Part shown: one piece after another, positions 56,729 through 64,000 of the stretch | Numbering within the stretch: the stretch's first letter is position 1 | Layout: each line of letters starts with the position of its first letter | NCBI RefSeq assembly: GCF_900070205.1 | Contig: NZ_FAOO01000002.1 | Coordinates: forward strand, 164,311-228,310 | DNA: 64,000 bases | Direction of reading: 5' to 3' | Origin: Candidatus Thermokryptus mobilis | Lineage (GTDB): Bacteria; Bacteroidota; Ignavibacteria; Kryptoniales; Kryptoniaceae | The notes under the pieces: generated by a model | What the model was told of the DNA's origin: nothing | Seen by the model: only the letters and a program-made list of their open reading frames with translations | The model's database searches: none | Made by a program: the position numbers and the translations under genes

Positions 56729-57254
56729 ATAGGGCTTTCATGCCGTTTAAAAATTCCGGGAGTGTATACTTTGGGAATCTCGGCCAAGTTACCAAAACGA
56801 CAAAGATAATCCACGCAACAAGGAGAAATCCATGGGTTGGGGATTTAGTTAAAGCGATCCAAATCATTCCAGCGTAAGGCGGGGCTTGCAATCCCCAAGC
56901 GAGATGTTCGGATTTAAAGTACCAGAGAAGAAAAACACTTAACAGAAGATAGCCAACTCCAACAAAGGTAGATACAAACCCAGAAAAGGTCATAAAAAGC
57001 CAGCAACCAAAGGCGACAGTGACATCGGCTGTTAAATCATGCTTTCCAATCCAAGATTGTGTTTTTCTTGGGTCAAGTCGTGAAATCGGTCCGTCAATTA
57101 AATCAGTAACCCAAGCAAGCCAAAGCAAAAGCGATGCCGAAGCCACAGATTCAGGGACATCAAGCGTCGCAAATCTGATAATGTAAAGCCCTGTGAAAAA
57201 CCTTATTGTAGTTAAAATGTCTGCGACGAGTTTTAAGCTTATAGCTACTTTCAT
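56715..57254 (-). CDS. CDP-alcohol phosphatidyltransferase family protein
   Basis: 179 residues with several membrane helices. The signature for metal-dependent CDP-alcohol transfer appears as DLIDGPISR (Asp51, Asp54) followed by GKHDLTAD (Gly70, Asp73, Asp77). Ser replaces the usual Ala before Arg59. The enzyme would attach an alcohol to CDP-diacylglycerol in phospholipid synthesis; the alcohol is unknown. It follows the UbiA fusion by 7 bases in the same operon. Confidence 0.82.
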   Translation of the reverse strand: MKVAISLKLVADILTTIRFFTGLYIIRFATLDVPESVASASLLLWLAWVTDLIDGPISRLDPRKTQSWIGKHDLTADVTVAFGCWLFMTFSGFVSTFVGVGYLLLSVFLLWYFKSEHLAWGLQAPPYAGMIWIALTKSPTHGFLLVAWIIFVVLVTWPRFPKYTLPEFLNGMKALFKSR

Positions 57255-57261
57255 GGGGGTT

Positions 57262-58617
57262 TTAAATTAAAAATTTTTCAAGGATTAGCCCAAATATCAA
57301 AAGAGTTGAAAAATAAAGTTGAAGCTTCGCCGTCAAAAGGTCAAGGAAAGTAAAATTAACGAGCGCCTGATTGAACGAAACTTTTACATTTTTCACCGCT
57401 ATCGGAAAGGTTAAAAGAGTGATGATGCCAGCCATCGGCAAAAATCCCCTAATGATAAAGTAAATCGTCAGAAGATAAGCAAACAGGACAAGGAAAGCAT
57501 AGTAATAGCTTGATCCTTTAGGTCCAAGAATTCCAGCAAGGGTTTTATAACCAGCGCCAATATCTTCACTTATATCTCTGAAATTATTTCCGTGCAAGAT
57601 TGCTGTTGTTAGAAGACCAATTGGAATTGAAAGCAAAATCGGCGTCAATGAAATTTCCCTTGTTTGAATGTAATAAACCCCAAGCGTCATTACTGGTCCA
57701 AATGCTAGGAAAACAGCAAGGTCACCGAGAGCCCTGTATTTAAAACCAAGTGGTGGTGCAGTATAAAAAACGCCAAGTATCAGCCCGGGGATTATGAAAT
57801 ACAAAATTTTATAATCCACCGCTAAGACGAAATAAAGCCCGAACGCAAGTGCAAGTAAAAGCAAAGTTATCCCAAGCGCAAGATGTTGACTTGGTTTCAT
57901 CAAACCATCAACAAGGACACGGCTTGAACCGAGAACTTTCCAAGTATCAGCACCCCTGATATAGTCAAAATAATCACTCAAAACATTTACAGCCGAATGC
58001 GCAAATAAAAGCCCGACGAAAACAAGTAAAAATAACTTCAAAGAAACATCGGAAGCTATGAAAGTTCCAAGCAAAACCGGAGCAATTGTTGCGGGAAAAG
58101 CAAAAGGTCTTATTGCTTTAAATACAAGCTTAAAAAAATTATGTCTTGTTCTTAATTCCGTTTGGAAAAATTTCAAAACTTCTTCTGTGACTTCAATTTC
58201 CGCTCTTGGCTTCCATTCCTCAGTGAAATCGGAAACATAAAGTTTTGTAGGTCTTATCCTGAAAAGCGTAACCCCAGGGATTTTTTTCGCATAAACCACA
58301 AGCTCAATCGCTTTCCTGAAAATTATGCTTCTCTCGGGTCTTTCAGATATATCACCGAGTTTTTCAGCTATTCCCTCACCCTGGATAAATCTATCCGGGA
58401 CACCATGTTCTATCACAAAGAAAACGCGCGGATTTTCAATTACATTTTGATAATTTCTCCCTTTTTCAAGTGCAACATAAATATATCCATCCTCTTCACC
58501 GAAATAAACTTTCCCTGCCCAAACACCACTCTTTCCGTGGCTCACAAGCGTAAGGGTTTTATTCTCTTCAAAGACCTTCTTTGCGGTTCTAAGATAGGAT
58601 TTGTACTCCTCAATCAT
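57262..58617 (-). CDS. Fusion of FMN-binding split barrel and UbiA prenyltransferase
   Basis: 451 residues. Residues about 10-130 are a PNPOx-like flavin split barrel (LVSHGKSGVWAGKVYFGEED, EKGRNYQNVIENPRVFFVIE). From about 165 on is a UbiA prenyltransferase with eight or nine helices, with prenyl-diphosphate motifs NVLSDYFDY (Asn211, Asp215, Asp218) and NNFRDISED (Asp348, Asp352). The second domain resembles MenA-like quinone prenyltransferases. A flavin domain joined to UbiA is unusual. ATG start at 58617; the first 10 residues are not a signal peptide. Confidence 0.82.
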   Translation of the reverse strand: MIEEYKSYLRTAKKVFEENKTLTLVSHGKSGVWAGKVYFGEEDGYIYVALEKGRNYQNVIENPRVFFVIEHGVPDRFIQGEGIAEKLGDISERPERSIIFRKAIELVVYAKKIPGVTLFRIRPTKLYVSDFTEEWKPRAEIEVTEEVLKFFQTELRTRHNFFKLVFKAIRPFAFPATIAPVLLGTFIASDVSLKLFLLVFVGLLFAHSAVNVLSDYFDYIRGADTWKVLGSSRVLVDGLMKPSQHLALGITLLLLALAFGLYFVLAVDYKILYFIIPGLILGVFYTAPPLGFKYRALGDLAVFLAFGPVMTLGVYYIQTREISLTPILLSIPIGLLTTAILHGNNFRDISEDIGAGYKTLAGILGPKGSSYYYAFLVLFAYLLTIYFIIRGFLPMAGIITLLTFPIAVKNVKVSFNQALVNFTFLDLLTAKLQLYFSTLLIFGLILEKFLI

Positions 58618-58691
58618 TACATTATCTCGCTTTTGTTTTGGAACTAATAAAAATTTAGTGATGTCTTAAAAATAAAGCAAAGAAAAGAAGG

Positions 58692-59759
58692 ATGAATATA
58701 GTGTTCTTGCCACTTATATTTTTGGCTTCGGTTGCGGTTATACAAGGCGAATATGAAAGTTTAAAAAAGCGACTGAAAGTTGAATATGGGAGCATAAAGG
58801 TAAATGGGAAATTTTATAATCTTGATCCAAACTTCAAAAGAGGTAAATTTTCAGTTGCCTTTCCTTTTATCGCAAGGAGAATTTTTGAGATGATTTTCGG
58901 TGGTGGTTCTGATAGAAGAAATTGCAAATTTGAAATTTTAAAACCTGAAACTTCGCTTTATGAAAGACGAAATCCAAAAAATAAGATAACCTGGCTTGGG
59001 CATGCGACATTTCTTGTTCAAATGGATGGGATCAACTTTTTAACTGATCCTATTTTCAGCGAAAAAGCAGGTCCGTTCGGAAATAGAATTGGCTCAAAAA
59101 GATATGTGCCAACCCCGATTGATATAACTGAATTACCAAAAATTGATTTCGTCGTGATATCACATAATCATTATGATCACCTTGATATAGCGACGCTTAA
59201 AAGAATAATCGCTCTAAATCAAAATGTAAAAATTTTCGTCCCGCTTGGCGTTGCTAAAACTCTTGAAGAAGAAGGAATAAATCAGAATGTGATTGAACTT
59301 GATTGGTGGGATGAATTTGAATTCAACGGTTTAAAAATAATTTTCACACCAACGCAACACTTTTCCGGCAGATGGATAAACGATTCAAATGAGTCGCTTT
59401 GGGGTGGATATGTAATTATTGGCAAGAAAAAATTTTATTTCGCTGGCGATACGGGATACTTTTTTGGCTTTAAATTGCTCGGCGATATTTTCGGACCATT
59501 TGACATAACGTGTCTTCCGATAGGTGCCTATGAGCCAGCTGAAATGATGAGACCAGTTCATATGAACCCAGACGAAGCAATACAAGCGCATCTTGACTTA
59601 AAAGGAAAAATTTTTTGCGCTATGCATTGGGGAACATTTGACTTATCAGATGAAAGATGCGATGAACCACCAAAACGACTTATTAAAAAAGTCAAAGAAT
59701 TAAACCTTGATGAAAAAATGTTCAAGGTTTTTAAACATGGTGAGACGATAGAATGGTAA
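58692..59759 (+). CDS. Exported metallo-beta-lactamase-fold hydrolase (NAPE-PLD/UlaG-like)
   Basis: 355 residues. N-terminal hydrophobic stretch (FLPLIFLASVAVIQG) is a likely signal or anchor. The MBL core starts at about residue 95: ITWLGHATFLVQMDGINFLT, the metal site SHNHYDHLD, QHFSGRWINDSNESLWGGYV, FAGDTGYF and MNPDEAIQAHLDL with HWGTFDL. This resembles the NAPE-PLD/RomA-like group acting on phosphodiesters of lipids. Substrate unknown. It lies just upstream of the TPP riboswitch. Confidence 0.85.
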   Translation: MNIVFLPLIFLASVAVIQGEYESLKKRLKVEYGSIKVNGKFYNLDPNFKRGKFSVAFPFIARRIFEMIFGGGSDRRNCKFEILKPETSLYERRNPKNKITWLGHATFLVQMDGINFLTDPIFSEKAGPFGNRIGSKRYVPTPIDITELPKIDFVVISHNHYDHLDIATLKRIIALNQNVKIFVPLGVAKTLEEEGINQNVIELDWWDEFEFNGLKIIFTPTQHFSGRWINDSNESLWGGYVIIGKKKFYFAGDTGYFFGFKLLGDIFGPFDITCLPIGAYEPAEMMRPVHMNPDEAIQAHLDLKGKIFCAMHWGTFDLSDERCDEPPKRLIKKVKELNLDEKMFKVFKHGETIEW

Positions 59760-59822
59760 TTTGCTTTTTAACATCGGCAAAGTTAAATTTTAAATAAGAT
59801 TTTCGTCGTTCTTTAAATCTTA

Positions 59823-59917
59823 ATGACCCGTGGGGGTGCTTCCCGAAATTTTCGGGAGGCTGAGAGTATACCCCTTGAACCTGATCTGGGTAATGCCAGC
59901 GTAGGGAATCGGGTCAT
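59823..59917 (+). ncRNA. TPP riboswitch (Thi-box)
   Basis: Outer helix ATGACCCG (59823-59830) pairs with CGGGTCAT (59910-59917). Conserved core elements are present: GGGGTGC, CTGAGAG, ACCCCTTGAACCTGATCTGG within the aptamer, and TAATGCCAGCGTAGGGAA. A variable P3 hairpin TCCCGAAATTTTCGGGA is inserted. Thiamine pyrophosphate binds this fold; the genes following it are a receptor, thiamine pyrophosphokinase and a symporter. Confidence 0.96.
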
Positions 59918-59938
59918 CGCTGATCTTTAAAACTCCCC

Positions 59939-59990
59939 AAAGCCGTTTTTCCCTATGCTGACAATTCATCTGTGGAAAAACGGCTTTTTT
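59939..59990 (+). terminator. Riboswitch-controlled transcription terminator
   Basis: AAAGCCGTTTTTCC (59939-59952) pairs with GGAAAAACGGCTTT (59974-59987), followed by a T run. The loop side TTCCCTATGCTG (59949-59960) can instead pair with the aptamer segment CAGCGTAGGGAA (59897-59908), a 12-base antiterminator. So TPP-bound RNA should stop here. Confidence 0.85.
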
Positions 59991-60057
59991 ATTCCTCTCA
60001 GCTCTCCCCACCTCCCACGGGTTAAACCCAAAATTAAAAACAAACAAATAAAAAGCC

Positions 60058-62520
60058 ATGAAGAGAATAAACTTAATATCCATTGCCTTGCTCATTTTTA
60101 TATCAACCCTTGTCTCACAGGTTAAAATAACTGGTTATGTTTTTGACGCCGAAACAAATAAACCACTTCCAGGGGCGAATGTTTATATTGAAAATACAAC
60201 CTTCGGCTCAGCAACAAATGAAAACGGTTACTTTGAGATAAAAAATCTACCTGCTGGGAGATATACGATAGTTTCAAGCTTTGTCGGGTATGAAAGACAA
60301 AGGAAAATGATCAAGGTCGCTGAAGGTGAAGTCATAAACTTAACCTTCTATCTAAAACCGACTGTTCTCCCATCTCAAACCGTTGTGATAACAGCACTAA
60401 TAGCAACGGAGAGGGAATCGCCAGTTGTCTTTTCAAACCTTGAGAAACAAAAAATAAAAGATTTCTACACAACTCAAGATGTCCCGATACTTTTAAACGA
60501 ACTCCCATCGGTTCTGTCTTATTCTTGGTCTGGGAATGGAATTGGGTATAATTATCTTAACATTCGTGGATTTGATCAGAGAAGAATCTCGGTTTTAGTA
60601 AATGGCATTCCTCAAAATGACCCAGAAGACCACGGAGTTTATTGGCTTGATATGCCTGACCTTTTAGCAAGCACAGGAAACATCCAAGTTCAAAGAGGTG
60701 CTGGAAGCGCATTTTATGGACCACCAGCAATAGGTGGCTCAGTAAACATAATAACTTCAAATTTCTCAATTGACCCGAAAATCTCACTCTTTGCTGGATA
60801 TGGAAGCTATAACACAAAGAAATATTCAATAGCGATAAATTCAGGGCTAATTCAAAATAAATATCTCTTGTATAGTCGTCTTTCTTACATAGCAACCGAT
60901 GGCTACAGAGAGAAATCCTGGGCGAAATTTCCAGCTTACTTTTTCAGCGCGATAAGATATGATGAAAATATGACGACACAAATAAACTTATACGGTGGAC
61001 CATTTGAAGACCATCTTGTCTACCGCGGGATACCTAAGGACTGGGTCAAAGATAAATCAAAGAGAAAAGCGAACTTAAATTATATGGATGTGACAACGAG
61101 GGACGACGAAGTTGAAAATTTCAGCCAGCCACATTATGAAATTTTACACGAATGGAGATTAAATGAAAATTTAATTCTTAACAACACTTTGTTTTATATC
61201 CGCGGTATTGGATACTGGGACATGGACGCATCTTGGGCGGATACGGTTTATTTCCGTCTATCAAAACCATATGCTGAAAGGTATGGATTTAAAATACCAA
61301 CATCAAATCCCGGAAACGCTCTTGCAAGATATTTCATTGATTTAAACCAATATGGATGGCTTCCAAGATTAACTTTGAAGCATGGGAAGGGCGAGCTAAC
61401 CTTAGGTGGTGAATTTAGAATTCACAGGGGCTTCCATTGGGCTAAAATCGTTTGGGCTCAAAATCTCCCAGAAGGATTGCCAAGCGATTATAGATTCTAC
61501 GAATATAAAGGGGCAAAAGATATCGCCACCGTCTACCTACACGAATTCATCAGGGTAAAAGATAATTTAAGATTGATGGGAAGTTTACAGTTCGCTTACA
61601 ATAGATATAGGGTTTATGGTGAGAAGGAATTTTTTGACTATAACTTGGGCAAATGGGTAAGCAATACATTTTCAGTGCCTTATTACTTTTTAAACCCTAA
61701 AATCGGAATAAGCTATGATTTGACTGAAAAGTTGAACATATTTGCAAGCATCTCACTTACGAACAGGGAACCAAGTAGAAGAGACCTTTATGACGCAAGC
61801 GATGGATATTGGTATCCTTGGGGTAAAAAACCAAACTTTGAAATTAGAGATGGAAATTTTGACTTCACGAAACCACTTGTTAAACCAGAACGGCTAGTTG
61901 ACCTTGAAGTTGGAACTGGCTATTTTGCCGAAAATTACAAGCTGACGGCAAACTTTTATTACATGGATTTTAGAAATGAACTCATAAAAAACGGACAGTT
62001 AAATATATTTGGTGACCCAATTGTCGGAAATGCCGAAAGGACTAGACATGCTGGTGTGGAATTAACAGCGGAAATAAAAATCAATGGACTTGAAATTAGC
62101 GGAAACACAACGATAAGTAGAAATAGGATCATCAAGCACGGTGAGTATGCCTGGAAAAATCCATACACAGGGGAAGAATACACAACGCCTCAAAGGATTG
62201 ATTTAGCTGGGAAGAGAATCGCTGGATTTCCTGATCATCTTGGTTCAATCAGGGTCACATATAGAAACTCGGGCTTTATGATTTCAGTGCTTGGGAAATA
62301 TGTCGGCGATTTCTACACAGATAATTTCAACCTTGAATCCCGAAAGGTTGACGCTTATAAGGTCTTTGATGTGACTATGGGATACAGGTTTGGGAATTTT
62401 GAAGTTAAGGTTCAGATAAATAACATCTTTAATGAGCTTTACGCTGCTTCGGGCGTTGGAGATGAATTTTACCCAGGCGCTGAAAGAAATTACTTTGTAA
62501 GTTTTGCCTTTGAATTTTAA
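60058..62520 (+). CDS. TonB-dependent outer-membrane receptor, thiamine-regulated
   Basis: 820 residues. Signal peptide (LISIALLIFISTLVSQ), a carboxypeptidase-regulatory-like domain (about 21-105, VKITGYVFDAETNKPLPGAN), plug domain (about 115-230, including YNYLNIRGFDQRRISVLVNG and VQRGAGSAFYGPPAIGGSV) and a C-terminal beta barrel ending YFVSFAFEF with terminal Phe. It needs TonB for uptake. The TPP riboswitch upstream and thiN downstream indicate thiamine or a thiamine precursor as substrate; ligand specificity itself is inference. Confidence 0.9.
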   Translation: MKRINLISIALLIFISTLVSQVKITGYVFDAETNKPLPGANVYIENTTFGSATNENGYFEIKNLPAGRYTIVSSFVGYERQRKMIKVAEGEVINLTFYLKPTVLPSQTVVITALIATERESPVVFSNLEKQKIKDFYTTQDVPILLNELPSVLSYSWSGNGIGYNYLNIRGFDQRRISVLVNGIPQNDPEDHGVYWLDMPDLLASTGNIQVQRGAGSAFYGPPAIGGSVNIITSNFSIDPKISLFAGYGSYNTKKYSIAINSGLIQNKYLLYSRLSYIATDGYREKSWAKFPAYFFSAIRYDENMTTQINLYGGPFEDHLVYRGIPKDWVKDKSKRKANLNYMDVTTRDDEVENFSQPHYEILHEWRLNENLILNNTLFYIRGIGYWDMDASWADTVYFRLSKPYAERYGFKIPTSNPGNALARYFIDLNQYGWLPRLTLKHGKGELTLGGEFRIHRGFHWAKIVWAQNLPEGLPSDYRFYEYKGAKDIATVYLHEFIRVKDNLRLMGSLQFAYNRYRVYGEKEFFDYNLGKWVSNTFSVPYYFLNPKIGISYDLTEKLNIFASISLTNREPSRRDLYDASDGYWYPWGKKPNFEIRDGNFDFTKPLVKPERLVDLEVGTGYFAENYKLTANFYYMDFRNELIKNGQLNIFGDPIVGNAERTRHAGVELTAEIKINGLEISGNTTISRNRIIKHGEYAWKNPYTGEEYTTPQRIDLAGKRIAGFPDHLGSIRVTYRNSGFMISVLGKYVGDFYTDNFNLESRKVDAYKVFDVTMGYRFGNFEVKVQINNIFNELYAASGVGDEFYPGAERNYFVSFAFEF

Positions 62521-62529
62521 ATTTTTCAA

Positions 62530-62556
62530 GGGGGTGGGTCCCCCCACCCTTATTTT
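62530..62556 (+). terminator. Hairpin terminator between receptor and thiN
   Basis: GGGTGGG, loop TCCC, CCCACCC, then TTATTTT. It would reduce read-through from the receptor to thiN and the symporter. Confidence 0.75.
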
Positions 62557-62574
62557 AAAAAATCAGAGGTAATC

Positions 62575-63201
62575 TTGCGAGCGATTTTAATTTGCAACGG
62601 TGAACCACCTCCGCGAAACTTTCTGCGAAAAATTTTAAAAAATTACGATTTCATCGCTTGTGCTGACGGTGGAGCAAATATTGCTTTCAATTTCAAGATT
62701 GAACCAAATTTAATCATCGGGGACCTTGACTCAATAAAACCAAAAGTGAAAAAATTCTTCGCTAAAAAAGGCATACCAATTATATACGACCCTGATCAAA
62801 ACAGCACAGACATTGAAAAAGCGCTTAAGTTTTTGATAAGCCAAGGTTTCAAACAAATTGATGTAACTTCTGCGATTGGAGACCGTCTTGACCATAACCT
62901 TGGAAATTTGAGCGCTCTTGTAAATTTTCACGGGAAGGCAAAGTTGAGAATAATTGATAAGTCCATGGAAATTTTTTTCGTAACCGATGAAATTTCATTT
63001 GAAGCAAGTCCAGGCGATAGAATTTCAATTCTACCCTTGGGAGAGAAGGCGGAAGGAGTTAGCACAAGAGGTTTAAAATTTAAGCTTGACGATGATGTTT
63101 TAAGTTTTAGTGGAAGAGGGATAAGCAACATCGCATCGGGCAGAAGGGTTTTGATAAAGGTTGAAAAAGGTGGGCTATTTGTGTTCAGAAAAACAAAGTG
63201 A
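62575..63201 (+). CDS. thiN: Thiamine pyrophosphokinase
   Basis: 208 residues. Starts with TTG 62575, supported by AGAGGT upstream. Key motifs: CADGGANIAFNF (Asp31), IIGDLDSIKP (Asp50, Asp52), DQNSTDIEKAL and SAIGDRLDHNLGNLSAL, with the C-terminal TPK-type beta-sandwich (KLDDDVLSFSGRGISNIAS). It transfers a pyrophosphate from ATP to thiamine to make TPP. It lies between the receptor and the symporter. Confidence 0.93.
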   Translation: MRAILICNGEPPPRNFLRKILKNYDFIACADGGANIAFNFKIEPNLIIGDLDSIKPKVKKFFAKKGIPIIYDPDQNSTDIEKALKFLISQGFKQIDVTSAIGDRLDHNLGNLSALVNFHGKAKLRIIDKSMEIFFVTDEISFEASPGDRISILPLGEKAEGVSTRGLKFKLDDDVLSFSGRGISNIASGRRVLIKVEKGGLFVFRKTK

Positions 63202-63210
63202 TTTGTGAGG

Positions 63211-64000
63211 ATGAGGGTAAACTTGTCGATAGAGGACATGGCTTTGATACTTCTTTATTTCCTTGGGGTATTGTTCATCGGCTTCAAGGCGAAGAGAAAG
63301 GGAAACGATGCTGTTGAGGAATATCTACTCGCTGGAAGAAGCATAACTTTGCCTATGCTTGTTGCAACGCTTGTCTCAACCTGGTATGGTGGGATTTTGG
63401 GCGTAGGTGAGTTTTCATATAAATATGGCATTTCCGTTTGGCTCGTTTTCGGTTTACCGTATTATATTTTCGGAGCGTTATTTGCTTTTTTACTCGCTGG
63501 AAAAGTCCGCAATTCTAAACTCTTTACAATCCCAGACCGACTCGCACAGGTATATGATAAAAGGGTCTCAACATTCGGAACGATTCTCACCCTGATACTC
63601 GTCACGCCAGCACCGTATTTCTTGATGCTCGGAGTCCTGTTCCAGCTTATCTTCGGAACCGATTTAAAAATGAGCATCGTGATAAGCACGCTCATCTCAG
63701 TAAGCTATCTTTTTGTCGGTGGCTTCAGGTCTGATGTCTACACCGATATATTTGAGTTCTTTTTGATGTTCATAGGATTTGGCTTGATAATCCCATTTGC
63801 GAGCATAAGATACGGGGGCTTTGATTTCATTATCTCAAAGGTCCCACCAGAGATCTTAAGCTTAACTGGAGGACACTCAATTCAATATATAATTGCTTGG
63901 TTTTTGATTGCGATATGGACACTTGTTGACCCTGGGTTTTACCAAAGGTGTTATGCAGCGAAAGATGAAAAAACGGCAAAATATGGAATTTTAATCTCAA
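63211..64000 (+). CDS. Sodium:solute symporter family transporter (truncated by window edge)
   Basis: At least 263 codons visible, open to the right edge. Start is ATG 63211 (MRVNLSIEDMALILLYF) or TTG 63223 with GAGGG five bases before it. Helices and LAGRSITLPMLVATLVSTWY, GEFSYKYGISVWLVFGLPYY and the later PGFYQRCYAAKD match the SSS family. With the riboswitch, receptor and thiN, the likely substrate is thiamine; SSS members placed under TPP riboswitches have been proposed as thiamine transporters (ThiV-like). Specificity is inference. Confidence 0.85.
   Translation, partial: MRVNLSIEDMALILLYFLGVLFIGFKAKRKGNDAVEEYLLAGRSITLPMLVATLVSTWYGGILGVGEFSYKYGISVWLVFGLPYYIFGALFAFLLAGKVRNSKLFTIPDRLAQVYDKRVSTFGTILTLILVTPAPYFLMLGVLFQLIFGTDLKMSIVISTLISVSYLFVGGFRSDVYTDIFEFFLMFIGFGLIIPFASIRYGGFDFIISKVPPEILSLTGGHSIQYIIAWFLIAIWTLVDPGFYQRCYAAKDEKTAKYGILIS

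Overview
The window looks like part of a chromosome from an AT-rich, gene-dense member of the FCB superphylum (Bacteroidetes/Chlorobi/Ignavibacteria/Kryptonia side). The main evidence is three unrelated secreted proteins that share a C-terminal sorting domain with the signature QNYPNPFNP, together with TonB-dependent uptake, a four-subunit pyruvate:ferredoxin oxidoreductase and an expanded set of TTG/GTG starts. A thermophilic Kryptonia-like anaerobe would fit, but that assignment is inference from protein style, not from a marker comparison. No rRNA, tRNA, CRISPR array, insertion sequence or prophage was seen, and no gene-free stretch exceeds 300 bases.

Layout. 1-2531 (minus): type IV pilus or type II secretion genes (pilin, inner-membrane PilC, ATPase PilB running off the left edge), with a strong promoter and an attenuating terminator after the pilin. 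2756-5112: a small membrane protein, a TPR protein, an isolated 85-residue gene with its own promoter and terminator, and a lipoprotein lytic transglycosylase. 5398-19024 (plus): replication and housekeeping run dnaN-recF-dciA-like-gyrB-gyrA-secD-secF-STAS-purA-histidine kinase-methyltransferase; dnaA is not present. 29639-19026 (minus): compact ten-gene run xseA-xseB-dxs-Gfo/Idh/MocA-tmk-ctpA-tauE-like-dipeptide epimerase-small membrane protein-mutL, mostly joined by 4-base overlaps. 32787-29751 (minus): porGDAB. 37030-32938 (minus): DUF4159 and a giant DUF4175-like coiled-coil membrane protein. 39922-37145: a large sorting-domain protein.

40065-51292: YyaL-like thioredoxin-domain protein (plus); a minus-strand operon of a phosphodiester glycosidase-like exoprotein, an unknown protein, a FlgT/CsgG-like exported protein and a NagX-like membrane acyltransferase; then a plus-strand run of protein methyltransferase, aroK, aroB and a secreted GHL10-type glycosidase. 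51296-52259 holds a wrecked type II restriction-modification locus just downstream of aspS. 54113-56728 is lutABC for lactate oxidation, divergent from aspS with overlapping promoters. 57254-58617 (minus) are a flavin-barrel/UbiA fusion and a CDP-alcohol phosphatidyltransferase; 58692 is an exported metallo-beta-lactamase-fold hydrolase.

59823-64000 is the most coherent regulated system: a TPP riboswitch with an explicit terminator/antiterminator switch, then a TonB-dependent receptor, thiamine pyrophosphokinase and a sodium:solute symporter. Together these look like outer-membrane uptake, inner-membrane uptake and activation of thiamine. The window also encodes two large TPP users, DXS and the pyruvate:ferredoxin oxidoreductase.
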